From the NCBI GenBank assembly GCA_028564675.1, contig JAOVVO010000258.1:1-64000 (forward strand): 64,000 nucleotides of DNA, read 5' to 3'. The stretch is from Onchocerca lupi (taxonomy: Eukaryota; Nematoda; Chromadorea; Rhabditida; Onchocercidae). Under the pieces are notes generated by a model. It searched no databases. It was not told the DNA's origin and worked only from the letters and a program-made list of their open reading frames with translations. Each line of letters starts with the position of its first letter. The stretch's first letter is position 1. The translations under genes and the position numbers were made by a program. Shown here piece by piece: positions 12,903 to 26,560 of this stretch.

Positions 12903-15900
12903 TTATCGCACACTTTGAAAAGTACTAATCTTCAAACCAACTGCATCACGACCTATTTCAGCTACTTGACAAATATCACATATTTCACCATTAATATCCG
13001 GCGAATATGACGCACCACAGAACGGACATTTGACCTGAAAGGATAGGTATTCAGAAAAGTAACCGCGGAGAATTGCCTCGGAATCCAATGATATTGACTG
13101 TTCAGAGTAACAAATCCACAAGTGCTGAACATTCAGCGAAAATTGTTTCTCGTTAACAACTTTACTATATGCTGAATCTAAATAATCGACTTCCAAGGAT
13201 ACTCATTATTAAAAGCAAATATTAATCCAATTCACGTTTATTTAGAAATATCATTTACACCACTTTTTTCTTTGTTTCTTAAAGAAATATTGAAAAAAGT
13301 TTGAAATTTTATTAAATTACTATGCTCCTTTTCCCATTTTCCCAAAGAAAAAGATTGAAGAAATAACCTGAGGCTTCCCACGGTACAAAGGTTTGAATTT
13401 TCTCGAACAAATAACAAATGGATTGTGTTCATCGTATTCTAGCTGCAATAATAAATTTTATTGATATATTAGTATCTGAAAAAATTTTAAACTTATCAGC
13501 AAACCATAATTATCCTTATTTAACACCTAACTTGAAAAAAAGAACTGTCCAATCAGTTGCCTTAATTCATTTTTTTATTTGGTTATTGCAGATCAATTAA
13601 TATAATCACATAATTCCTAGTCGCAGATTCTTTTACAAAAAATATTACTCATAATAGAACAAGAAATGTGGAGATTGAAACAAACACTACACAACAGTAA
13701 AATATGAATCGAGTGCCATTAACATTAATATGTTAATATGAAAGTCTTTTCTATGAAATTTATTCAATTTTGTAAAAAAAAGTTCATTCTGAATCGAGAA
13801 AAAAAAAAAAAAAAACCTCATGCGTATCATTCGGTTCTTTGTCAACAACTGCTAACACCTTCCGTATTTGTGCAGCAATTTCTGCTTTCGGACCTACAAA
13901 CAGTTTCAAATCATTTTAAGAATAACACAGAAAAATAAAAAAAATAATTGGAAAAAGCAAAGCAACTTTCGTCTCTTTTCTAAAACTTCTTATAACTTGC
14001 CTAATTCCAACAAACGTTTACAAAATGATGCGCAGGTTTTCATTTGCTTCAGTTTGAAAAATAAATTCACCGCTGTTCGAAGAGTTAATATTTGATGAAT
14101 CTAAAAAGAAGCCATATTTTATAAAGCTACAAAAAAATTTCAATCAGAAAATATCCAGAAATTTGTGTTAAAACGAAAGGAAAAAGCATTCGAAATATTA
14201 CTGTACATTAATAAATGCTATAATATAACTCAATGATTGATTATTTTATTGAATATGCATATTACCCATTATGGATACGGAAGAATTCCCAGTATTTAAG
14301 ATCTATCTCCTTCAAATAGCATCTTTTCAAACTGACAAGAGTCGATAACATCTATATCTATCCAGCTATCTCAAGTAGTTCAATCTCTTTAAGAATGCAA
14401 CCCACACTTTCTATAGCAACATAGTTATCTTTAAAATTCTTCATCTATATCCATCATTTAAGTATTAAATTAAATCAATGTTATCTAATGATTAGATTGT
14501 CACTAATTGCTACTTGTCCAAAAATGGAAGAGAATATACCGGTTGAAGCTGGCAATGAGTGAAATATGCAGCCATTTCTGCATTTCGTTTCGCATTTTCA
14601 ATTACTTTTGGTAATTCCTTCCGTGCAATTTCCATCAGCAAACCCACCAAATATTCGCGGCAAATATCAATCAGTTGTTGTGCCTCTGTCATCTGCAAAA
14701 CAGTATAAACAGGTAAAAAAATCTTGTAGACACTATCTGTGCTAAAATATATTGTTTTCAAATTTCAAATGTCCTAAATTAATATTCAAACTGTTGCAAA
14801 TACAAATAAGATTATATGAATGGGCAAAAAAAAGAAAAAAAAACTGTAACCAACTTCTTGCTTTGAATCCACAACCAATAGCGGAACAGATAGCAATAGT
14901 TGACGCAACTTTTCAACAGCTTCACTGAATTTACCACTAGTTGTAAGCTGATAGCAAATTTGCAGACGTGCAGCCAAGTCGCCAAGATGTAAACTGACAG
15001 CCGGTAATCCGCTTCGACCACCACCATCTTGCCAGTTACGCAGCCGATAGACAAAGTTCGGACCAGCACTTGGTAAACCTTCATAAGCAGCACGTGATCT
15101 GAAATATATCCATTAATTGCATGATATTTCTGAAAAATACACTTTAATTCGACATTAAATATTTTTGTCTCCATGAAATATTCATTTTGAAAATTAACTG
15201 TTCTTAATCTTTTCTGCGAAAATCTGATAAATGAATAAATCAACAAATAAATAAATAAATAAACTAATTAATCAAGTGATTAATGGACTGCAAAAAAAGA
15301 AAAAAAAAAAAAAGAAATCTGAATATCAACGATCTCTCAGTCAGGCAGCATTACCACATTTCCAACTAACCTTGCATAAGTTGTTAAGAAAAGTTGTCTG
15401 AACGGTTCAATGCGAGTAATACCAAGCTGATCACGTAATAAACGAGCAGCACTATCAAAAGCACCTGATGCAACGTGATCTGCAACCAGCCTAGAACGCA
15501 TCTAATAAGTGAATATTATTCCAGTGCATAAAAGTATTTAGGTTTACCAATAAATAATCAAAGTAGCTTAATAATGCGATCATCGGAAAGCGAAAGTTGC
15601 CACTGGCTAAAGATTTCATCACAGAACGAAGTATTATAGTAATAAAATCTTCAGAGCTATATGAATGTCAAATATTACTGGATTGTTTAATCTCTTATCA
15701 CTCAATAATTATTTTAGCACATTTCAGGAAAATTTGACTACAAGAAGTAAAGTTTGAAATCCAATGAACTTAAAAAAAAACCGATTTGTTGTTATTACCT
15801 GGAATTGCTAGGCCAATAGGTTGAGGGTGGCTGCCCACGTGATGGTGCCGTATAAAAACTGTCATCATCATCTTCTCCAGATTTGACTTCAACATCTGCT

Positions 15901-18900
15901 GGAAGAGCTAAATCATCATCTACCTGGAATTATAATAAATTCAAAATTATGATGTCGTCTTATTAAAATGTGACTACATGTTACCATACAGCATCATGTT
16001 ATCTTTTTTATTTCGAATAATCCGTTCCGACCACTATGACGTCAAAATCTGTTTGGATGTTTTTGATGAAATAATTTTTCTTTTTGAAATTACAAGAATT
16101 TTGAAAAAAATTTCGTTTCTGCAAGCACAAGTTCCAAGTTATATTTAATTACTGCCTCTTCTAATCTTAATCTGAATGCATATAAAAGAGAAAAGAAATT
16201 ATCACTTACATCCCAGCCACCTTCTTTATCTTCTTTATCACTTGTAGCGCTCTGCATTTCATCCTCATCGACATCCGGATTACCCTCCTCGTCTAACATT
16301 AAATCATCACCACCCCAAGCATCGCCAGTCTGAAAAGTCAATCAAATGTGAAAATTAAACAAAATTTTTCCTCTTAACAAAAAATATTACATTCGAACAG
16401 GCATCTAAGCTCTTATTACAATCCAATAATTAACTTAACGCTCATTATGACAGATCTCAAATCATCAATTTTCCACGTATAATTACAAATTTTAGGAAAC
16501 TTCGTACCTATTTCAAAAAATTACCTTCTTAGCGCAACTAAAATTAAACCAAAATTTAGTAAATATTTCTTACCACTTCAACATCATCAGTATGTGCAAA
16601 TACAGCAGCTGCTCGAGATGCTTTATCACCAACATTTGGCAGATTTCCCGTAATAAGATGTGCATCAAATGGGCCACGTGACATCGTTAGCAATGGCCAA
16701 TTATCTTCCATCTTAAAGTAGAATTATTTATGTTGAATATAATATATAAAATTAAAAAGTCAGAATTTTAAGCAGAAAATAACATATAAATTAAAGAAAA
16801 AAATTCTCAATAAACGGAACAAATTAAGTATAAAATAGGAAAAAAAAATGTTTAATTGGTCAAAATCTTGAAACTACTAGAATTCAAAAACAAAAAAATG
16901 AATACAAACCTGTCTAATTGGTGGTGGTGGAACCAGCAAACGAGCATTCGGATCAACTGGCGGCAAATTTTGTCCTTTTGCTAATAAATCCTCTTTCAAT
17001 TGCTTAGCTTCTTCGTCAAACCCATGTGTTGCAGCAGTCAGATATGCCAAAGAAATTTGACCAACATCTTTCAGAACTAAAAACAATTTTCAGAATTTAA
17101 ACAAACATAACAGTAGCATATTTTCTTTTTCCGAAATTCAAAAATATTTCGTGTAGAGAAAAATAATAAATCATACTTTTAATACGCTCGCCGATATCAC
17201 CAAGAAGAAGTGCAGTCTGATAATGTCCATTTACATCCTCAAAATATCCTTATTTTAAATTAAATATGACAGCGAAAAAAATCCACAGGCAAATAAACTT
17301 TAGGCACCAGATTTTGTAATTCCTGTTTGGACTTGAACAAAACGCTTTTTGTTATAGTTGGATTAATCTCTTAAAAGCTTCATGACAAAGAGATAAAGTT
17401 ATAATGACATCAAAATAATTTTTATAAAACATATAAAAGTTAAAGAAAAAAATCCAGCAATAGATCTAATTTTCTAAAAATTAAGAATTTTGATTTCCAT
17501 TGTTTTACTATTATGTAAGCAAATCTATGCTATCAATTTGTTCTTCCATATTTTTCTCGTTAAAATGATTCATACTTTGCGAATCTGTGCAATTTTCATC
17601 ATTTTTTGCAGTTTCTCCATATTTCCGGTGATCAAATACAAGAATGAAAGTTTCTCGAAATCCTTCGTGCGTTGATACGCCATCTCAACAATCTATAAAA
17701 ATCAGTAATGACAATGAATGACTGATTTATTTTTATAAATTTTTGAAATTTCTAAAGTTTTATAAATTCCAGTAATTAGAATGCTTGCTCATCCCCGTTT
17801 TAAAAGTCAAAAAAGTAAATTCTAATTCCTAGAGTATACTTTTTCTTGACATCTTTTACTTTTAAGTCAACCAAAATTTCCGAATCCAGAAAAAGACAAA
17901 GTTTCTCTAATTGAAGTTTTTAATTACCTGATGATTGCCCTGCATTAAAGCAGCTTCACCAAGAGCCTGCCAAACTGCCTTATCATCGAGTACTTTTGCT
18001 GATTCAAGAGCAACCTAAATTATAGAACTATTAGCTGAATGTGCAATGAGTTTTCATCCCAGTAGTGCTTCATTCCTACTTTTTTTAATTTTACTCTTCT
18101 CAATCTTCTTCAATCTAAAAATCATTCAATTTCTTTCTGTTCTTTCTTTTTCCTGTGTATTTTCTGGAGAATTTTATTGGAAGCATAGCAATTTAAAAAT
18201 TCACCTCGAGATTCCCACATTCCAGCGCTAAGCCAAACCTAGTTTTTTCATCCTTTACAAAATGCAGGGCAACTTCCGGATAACCTTTTTTCTGCAAGTA
18301 TGCGATAATTGATTGACCAACCAGATTTGCTGAACGCACCATATTCAGTACCTGAAATTCAAATAAGATTCAAATACGCTATATGACCATAAAATCCTTT
18401 ATTTTGGGTAAATTTCTAAATTGACAACTTTTCTCTATTCTTGTTCATCCTTACTGGTTCTGAAATTTTGAAATTGAAATTTAACTGAATTCGAGTAACC
18501 TCATCATAACGACGATTTATTAGCGCTAATTTGAAGCGATATTCCGTTGGATCAATGGGTACTTCAACTGGAGCTGCTTCACTGAAAATATAAACGTTTA
18601 TATAATTATAACTGTAATACTCTCTGCTTTACTTTCATCACTTTTTCTGTTCTGCTTTTAACGAACCTTAAAATTCAAACATCATCTAAAACTAATTTAA
18701 TTTTTTCTTTCATCTACTGATTTTTCTTCAACCAGATCTACTTTGCCAACGAAAATAATTTTCAGAAAAATTCGGATTAGAAACTTCTTTCTTTTTCCAA
18801 AACTTTCAAACAAATTCGAAAAAAAAAAAAATAAAACCTACCGGTTCAAGCAATACAAGACTTCACCACGAACAGCAAGCATATATACTGGTACATCCAA

Positions 18901-21900
18901 CGTTCTAATTATGCCATGATCACCTACTGCTAATGCATATTTGATATGATTGCTGGTGGTATAGAGAAAAACACCTTCGTCTTCCCAAGCACCACTTTTT
19001 AAACGAGTTGACTCTTGCACAGTGCATAAAATCTGAAAGCAATACTTTCATGAACTGAATAATAATTCATTGATCTTAGAAACTAGTTATGCTGAAAAAC
19101 GATTTGATAAGCTTAAACTATATCTTGAAATACCATTAAATTTTTAAAAATTCGTGTAAGTTTAGAAGTAATTTCGTACAAAAAAAAAAGAAAAAAAAAA
19201 GAAAAGAAATCATCAGTAATTACTTGTAATTTGCGAGTTACCAAAGTTAAGGTATGCTTGCTAAGTAATGCTGCATATTCCAAATTCTTCGACCAAATCA
19301 CATATTTTACCTGTAATTTGAGAACACAAATATATATATATAACTAACAATTTGCATTCTCAATTCAATAAATGAAGTAATAAACGCAATCGGATGGTAA
19401 AATATATGATTCAAATGAAGCTCACGACAAAACTTCATTAATAATTTGTCACTAAAATCATAGCGCAAAGACTCAATTTCTGAGTATTTCCTCTTTTTTT
19501 CAATGCAGTTTTATACAATTCAAATTACATATCGAGAACTGAATCTTAACTAACCTTAGGAACTTTTGCTGAAGCTAGAGTACGCTTTTGCTGGATATCA
19601 AATAGCTGGATACCTTCGGCATTTTTTAGCAGCAAAAGTCCGGTTCCAGCATAGAAAATATCATCAATCGGGACGCTTTGTTCAATCTTTCGATTTTCAC
19701 GATTTGACAAATCTCGAATTATAATCTAAAATGAACATTCAACTCTAAAAAAATGATGAATCTGAAAGCAAATAATTTTTAACTCTAATAATATGTTTAA
19801 ATCTATTGCTCGTTTAAACAAACTTGTTGATTTTTGTCCAAGACAGCAAAACGATTGCGTGCTACCCAAACGGCAGCCACACCCGGAGAACGTTTTCCTT
19901 CTGGAGTCTCACCACTGCCATCAGCTGCATCTTTCGATACCTGTAATTCGAATTTCTAGATTATTTTATTATTTTTGATTTTGTATATAAGGTAAACAGG
20001 TAAGCTTAGTGTCGAAAATGATGCAAACATATAGAACAAATTATTGTGCTTAATGATGGTGCGCAAATATGTGCAATAATAACAATAATGAAGATTTAAA
20101 TGCGAAAACGACAAAAACAGTTCATAAAACAAAAGCAAAATAAAGTAGATGTTAACAATTACCTTATAAATATCGTACGTACAATATTCAAGCATAGATG
20201 AACGAGTAATCAAAAGGAATGAATTTTCAGCTGGATTATAATGTAGTGAATAATACGGCTGCATAAGCTTGCTACTGCGAAGCTGTACTAATGCTATATC
20301 TTTGCTGAAAATCGTTCAATATGGAGTAATAGTCTCAGAAAACTTGAACTCCGCAAATTTGGAATTTTAATTTCAAAGAATATCAAAATATTCTTCCTAT
20401 ATGTATATCCATCCATATATTCCTTCTTATTTTTTCTATATTTCTTTAGCTTAAAATACGTCTTTGTGATAAATTTTCCAAATTCAGTTCTAAGAAAGTT
20501 TTTTTTTCCTTTTTTTTTTTTTTTTTGAAAACCAACTTATTAGTTAAATCCAAGCGTCTCAACTGACGGTCCTTTACATAAAATACCAAATTTTCATGTA
20601 CACAAAATGCTGGACGTTCACGTTCAATTTTGAACACCATCATTCCACTATCATGACCTGCTGCGAATAAATTCAGCGTTGGATGCATAGCCAAAACCCA
20701 AAAGCGATCGTTGTCATGTCTACAAATTATAACAGTAGAAATCGGCTAAGCTTCATTCCATTCCGAAAGTGACTTTATTTCAGAAGTAGATTCCGAACTG
20801 AAGCAACTAGCCGGAAAACTTTCAATAAACATTCTTGAGTTTCTAAAATTATGCAAATTGGAGCTAATATGAAACAAACTGTTTCAAATTTACCTGAATG
20901 TGTGCAAACATGTACGTTTTTGCATATCCCAAACACGAATACTTTTGTCTTCGGAATTACTCAGTATCAATTCTGCCTTCGCATGAAACAATACTGATGA
21001 CACATTGTTGTAATGCCCGCGGCATGAGTCCACCTGCAAAATACGAATGTGAAACTCACATTTTATCGATATCTAACAATTTTTAAAACCTAAAACATGA
21101 ATAAGCTCAAAATTTAAAACAAAAGAATAAGCTAACCTCCCAAGCTTTGCTTTCATTGTAACGCCATAATTTTACTTGCCGATCATCTGCACCGGAAACC
21201 AAAAGTGGCATCGTTGGATGAAATGAAACCCAATTAACTCCTAAATTTTTTCTCTTTCAATCAGAAATGATAAACTTAGAGAAAACAAATACTTATCATA
21301 CATTTTATAGTGCTATTCTGCACAGAAAAATTAAAGAACTTATACAATTCAGTAACAATTAGCTTAATCACAACATTATCCAAAACAGTAGAAAACTTTG
21401 CCACAAATATCTTAAATACTATAGATGATGATGTTGAAACTATAAGACATCGTTCTAATAACCTCTATCATGTCCTTCTAAAACGTGTTTGACAACAACA
21501 TCGGGTTGTCCAAATAAATCGCTGCTAGCTACGCCGCTCATCGAACGTACACGTGATATATCGGTGCCAGTTCCTGGTGAAACATTCTTCTTTCGAAGTC
21601 CAGATATATCCCAAATTCGAACGGTTTGGTCTAGCGAAGCCGATGCCACTAGATCCTCGGTTGGATGAAACTGTGCACACATCACATAATGGTTATGACC
21701 TAGTAGAGCATGAATTCCGATATACAAATATTATTTATATAATAGGGATAGAGAATTGATAATATAATAAAAATCACAATATTTGTTTAAATTAATAATC
21801 TTTACAATTCCGATCATAATTTTTCAATTTATAAGCAACTTTTTCTATTTTTTTTACCGTGATCGGGATGCTAATAAAAAAATTACCAGTTAAAATGGCA

Positions 21901-23056
21901 ATACTATGGCGACTTTGCCAATTCCAAATCCGTACTGTTTGATCATCCGATGCACTAATAATCCACGGATAGTTGCTATGAAAGAAAGTGGTACGTATGT
22001 AATCAAGATGGCCGAGTAAAGTGAATATGCAGCGACGTTGTTTGTAATTCCAGACCTAAAATTTACAGATTAAATGAGCTGATAAAAAAAAAACTTAACT
22101 AATTCATACATAATAAATAAAATAATGATAATATTTCAATGATAATTTCAGTCAAAGAATAATAATAATAATTCAATGGTATTTTAGTCAAAATATCTTC
22201 AGAAATATAAATTAAAAGCAATTGTATTTTCCTTTTTCCTATTACATACAGAAAAACTTCATCGGAAACTGAATCGAAAGCATTTTTGCTCCTCAGTAAT
22301 TAATCAAAGAATTTTTATTACCGAAAGAAAAAAAAAAAAGAGAAATCATTTTCAGCAATCTTACTTTAATTTTATAATCATCACCGCCAGAAACGAAAAT
22401 CGGTTGTTGACTATGGAATGCAATACCACGTACTGGACCATCATGTTCGTCAAATTTATCTAACAAAACACACATCCGATAGTCCCATAACTGAATGATA
22501 CCATTATGCAATGATGCCAAAATCCATGGTCGAGTAGGATGGAATGAAATTCCTGAATGAATTAATCGCAAATACATAATTCGGAATTAAAATACTTCGA
22601 AAAATTATATATTCTATCGAAAATACGAAATGAAAAGAGAAGGAAAAAATATAAATTAGGACTTAAATTTAACAATTAATGTTAAAAGAATAGATAAACA
22701 ATGACGCTTAACAATGAAAAGAAAAGAGGAATAAAATGAATATTGATTTGCTAATTTCTAAGCTTTACTTTAGATTTTTAGTAACAAAAAACAATAAAAA
22801 TAACTGAAATAAATTTAGCAAATTAATATACGTTTCAAACAGTCACTGCTTTATTTCTTTTCATTGATTTATTCCTATTTAATATAAGTTAAATAGCATA
22901 TTTATTTTTTTTTCTATGTGAGCATGCATTACTTTTTATGATTTTTCTGCAAATTTTTCCTGTGTTTTTTTTTTCCAGAAATACAAAAAAAAATCTTCCA
23001 ACAAACCTACCTTTCACTCGGGCCGAACTTGACTCGAATTTCTTCAGAATTGTCAT
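12903..23056 (-). CDS. copa-1: coatomer subunit alpha (alpha-COP), complete, 28 exons, 1239 residues
   Basis: Scaffold subunit of the COPI coat; its N-terminal WD40 propeller binds dilysine cargo tails in Golgi-to-ER retrieval. Exons: 23011-23056, 22365-22552, 21887-22055, 21463-21699, 21137-21240, 20894-21033, 20537-20719, 20163-20304, 19824-19940, 19555-19725, 19224-19310, 18842-19032, 18500-18581, 18205-18351, 17928-18014, 17576-17692, 17177-17237, 16910-17076, 16574-16711, 16210-16329, 15799-15923, 15371-15490, 14855-15098, 14540-14692, 14001-14100, 13817-13893, 13368-13442, 12903-13034. All joins keep frame; the sum is 3720 bases. WD40 repeats fill residues 1 to about 300 (HPTRPWIL, SGGDDYKIKVWN, SASDDQTVRIWN, GHNHYVMCAQFHPTEDL). 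A second propeller and solenoid follow to about 810, then an acidic linker about 860-925 (GGWDVDDDLALP). The C-terminal domain expected to bind epsilon-COP ends in CPFC...CDIC, a zinc-ribbon-like pair. Human alpha-COP is about 1224 residues, so this is full length. Introns are 98-458 bases; one is GC-AG. Confidence 0.97.
13894..14000 (-). other. GC-AG intron 25 of coatomer alpha
   Basis: Exon 25 ends GAATTAG and is followed by GCAAGTTATA; the acceptor is TTTGTAG|GTCCG. Splicing at GC keeps the conserved frame (RLLELG|PKAEI). The nearby GT three bases further gives a frameshift. AG|GCAAGT is the known consensus of the rare GC-AG class. Confidence 0.85.
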
Positions 23057-23066
23057 TGTTTGAAAG

Positions 23067-23077
23067 TCTGAAAATAA
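23067..23077 (-). promoter_or_regulatory. probable spliced-leader acceptor of coatomer alpha
   Basis: On the minus strand TTATTTTCAG ends at 23068, eleven bases before the ATG at 23056. That short leader after a TTTTCAG site is typical of a nematode trans-splice site. A cis-spliced 5' exon is the alternative, since the frame stays open upstream to an ATG at 23209. Confidence 0.6.
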
Positions 23078-23284
23078 GTTTCGATCTGATTTATTGGACT
23101 GATACCTGAATTTCGAGATATACAAACTAAATGTCACATACCAACCACAAATTTGGCCAACACAAAATCCCGATTGATGGAACGACGTGGAATTACGACT
23201 GATGATCAATCCATTTCAAACCAATTCATGTGTGCAAAAATTAATCCCAAACGTCGGTGGAGAAAGAAACGATGAAAATTTCCG

Positions 23285-23560
23285 GAAAATCTTTGAATAA
23301 TTAATTTTCTCGGACCTTCTTTTTTTTTCGGAAAGTTTCTGTGGGAAATTTTGCCCTTCGAAATGGTCATCTTTTCATATTCCTTTTTTTTTCCGGAGAA
23401 TTCAATTGAAAATTCGATTTTTTGACCAAAATAAACGATTGCTCCGGAATTTTCTTTTCTGGAAATTCCTGCAAGGAGTTGAATTCTTCGAATGATCAAT
23501 TTTTCCGAATATTCTTTTTTTCAAGACTTAGAAACAAAAGTTCAATTTTTTTTGTTATTG
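23285..23560. repeat. degenerate TTCCGGAA-rich repeats upstream of coatomer alpha
   Basis: About three blocks of 65-130 bases start with TTGAATAATTAATTTT / TTCGAAATGGTCATCTTTT / TTCGAATGATCAATTTTT. Each is followed by a T run and TTCCGGA-type motifs (23280, 23392, 23443). They lie within 250-500 bases of the gene start, in the likely promoter. Confidence 0.5.
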
Positions 23561-23599
23561 ATTATCCGATTTTTTCGTCAAGTTTTTTCAATTGCAATA

Positions 23600-24240
23600 T
23601 GTAAATGATATACCTTTTCAGATAACGGAAGAATTTCCTTCCAACAAGAAAATTATCGTTGAAAAAATTATCGATAATTAATTTTGATTATCAAATATAA
23701 ATTAATTATATGAAGTATTATAACAAAGTATGAATATAATATGGGTATAATAAACATTACTTTATATCTTCAAAGCTTGAAATGAATTTTCTAAAATTAC
23801 TTAATTATTAATTTAAAAAAAAACCTAATTAATAAATCATTATAAGTGTTAAATATTGCGAAGAAATATCTTTAAGCAATATCGGATAATAAACGATAAG
23901 TTGATGACAATATGTTGATGGTAGAACAAAGGAATAATTTTAACAGAAAGTTATTCCAAAATATACATTATAATGATTGATAAATATTTGATAATGATAA
24001 ATAGCAATATTGCATCATATTCCAATAATATTTCTCTTACAGTATTCTTATTACAGGTATGATTTATATCATTTTTGATATAAATTTATGACTTTACATG
24101 ATATTTACAAGTTTATAACAATTAAGATCGTAATATATATCGAAAAGCTATTTTCTGTTTTCTGGCATCAAATTTGCGTAAATTTGTAATAAAATGTCGT
24201 AAAATTTCATCAGCTTAATATCAAATTTTCCTATTCACAC
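23600..24240. other. AT-rich intergenic stretch
   Basis: Follows the upstream repeats of coatomer alpha. I see no splice-flanked coding segment, only simple AT-rich sequence. Confidence 0.45.
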
Positions 24241-24264
24241 GTACAGTTCCTTCTTTTTTTTTAC

Positions 24265-24500
24265 TTATTTAGCGTAAATAATATTTTTGACGTGCTTGCT
24301 TAGCATGAATAACATTTCGGTAATTTACGAAATGTAAATAACATTTTCGATGGTAATGTAAATAATATTTCTAATGGTTTACTTGGCGTAAATAACATTT
24401 ATTTGTTTAAAATGAATAAAATTTTCTATGATTTATGTAACGTAAATAATCATTTTTGATGATTTGTTTGAGTAAATAACCATCTTTGATAGTTTAATTG
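24265..24500. repeat. degenerate tandem repeat, about 35-bp unit
   Basis: About seven copies of a GTAAATAACATTTTTGATG-type unit, spaced roughly 30-40 bases and alternating with TTTACTTAGC-like spacers. Copies start near 24271, 24303, 24337, 24356, 24387, 24439 and 24470. Lies between the coatomer and phosphatase genes. Confidence 0.65.
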
Positions 24501-26560
24501 TTATAAAAAGTATTTTTATGGATTATTTCTTTTATCTTTGCAAATATCTATCAGTTCTCAATGAATTATTTACTTTTCTCAATCAAATAATATAATTTTA
24601 AGGCAAAAAGATGAAGATAAATGTCTGCATTTCGTCATGCTAAATATTTTATTTATAAACAATCAAATAGGAAAATGATGGCAAATAAATGTTAAATGTA
24701 TAGATACAAGAATTTATTAATATAATTCATCCATAGATTAAATATTCTCGGGGTCTTATCCATAGATCGACCATTCTCGGTAGAAATGATTTTGAAAAAA
24801 CATAAATTATGCATAAAATGTATGATAATGTGATAAATGAATAAACCTATTTACTTTAAAGATATTGTATTTTAATAATTTTGTAAATGAAACTTAAATA
24901 TTCAAATTTATTTGAATTTGGAATAATTATATTGTTCAAATTTGATTGCATCGCCAATCATATGTTAGGAATATGTCAAAATTTCTTTAGGTAAGAATTA
25001 TTTACGTATCAATAAGTGTCAAGATCGGATCAAGTAATAGTATATTACAATCATTTAATGATGATGATGATCCGGTATAAGAATAGGACATCACGAAGTC
25101 AAAACATTATTGTTGAACTGATTTGTGATAACATTCATCGTAATCATCATAATTCATCGTAATTAATTGGATGAAAAAATTAATTTTCAATATCGCGGTG
25201 ACCTAAAAATTAAATTTTTTTTTTGATCCTTCGATTTCTTACAGATAATTTATTTGTATGTTTTTTTTAATGTGTTATGGGAAATACTTTATTTTAAAAA
25301 TATGTGTATATTTTAAAAACAAATGATTAATTTAGTAACATTTATCAAGACAAAAAAAAATAACTTAGCAACTTTAATCCATTTTTTATAACTATGTAAG
25401 GAAGACTACGGTGATCACAATTTACAACGAAAAAAAAAATGCATTCAATTCAAGAAATCGATTTATATAATCTTTTTTTTTTTTTTTTTTTTTTTTAATT
25501 TCAATTTAACATTTGAAAATTTTTAAAGAAAACATTCGATGAAAACATAACGAGATATATACAATATTGAAATGTACAAATCATGAAGCAGAAAAAATAA
25601 AAACGAATAATTATGCTAATAAATAATTCCTTGAATATTGAAGAGATATGAAAGTAAAAGTTACAATGAATCGCTAAATTATGGAATTACTACAAAATAT
25701 TTAGAAGTTAATGTCCACAACAATCAAAGATAAACTAGTAGCAATGAATGTATAAATCAGATTTCTGTTAACATTTCATTTTTCAAAAAAGTTTTGGAAT
25801 TTAACAGTTATAGAGTTCAGAATTTAAATCCTATAAAATTGATATATTTTTTTGCATTAGTTTATACTATTTTAGTCTTATAAAAATGATAATTTACCTT
25901 ACTGTCTTGTGCATGTTAAAAAAACAGTTCAAAAACTTCAATTTACTGAATACATAAATTTAAAAGAAAAAAAAATTTCTTCTAGCTTCAGCGGAAAATT
26001 ATTTAGCAAATTCTGAATGGAAAAAAAAAAGAAAAAGAAAAATCAGCAATCTAATTTGCACTTCTTAAACTTGATTTTTGATTTCATTTCCTTAGACAGA
26101 AAAGTACTGAATTTAAGAAAAATGAAGAAATTGAAAAAAAGTCAATTTTGACAAGTATAAAACAAGAAGATATGATATATAAAGAAAAATTTCCTACGCA
26201 TTTTTTTTCTGTAAAAAATAAATTGTTTCGATGAACAGAAATTTTTACAGCATGAAATCAAAAACCAACAATTCTCTATAACTGCTGTTATTTTATCTTC
26301 GTGATACAATTGAACATGATAAATTGTACGACAACTGAAATTAATTAGAATCGAGATAAGAAAAAAAAAGAAAAGAAAAAGAAATCAACAATCTGTTCTT
26401 CTATAATATATTATTTCAAAAAACAATCCACTTTTTTGTTAAAAAAGAAAACTTTTAATGAGAAGAAACGAAGAAAATTTGACAAAAAAAAAGATTCTTT
26501 TGTAATTAATAAATAATATTTACTACAGCATTATCTGACAGTACATGATCATGCGATTAT
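24501..26560. other. AT-rich intergenic stretch, 3' flank of the phosphatase-like gene
   Basis: No gene seen. Contains T24 near 25473, several A runs and a short direct repeat of ATCCATAGAT...ATTCTCGG at about 24729-24781. Confidence 0.45.

Noticed and set aside
12804..13010. 68-codon frame on the plus strand
   Set aside because: Antisense shadow over the last coding exon and 3' region of coatomer alpha.
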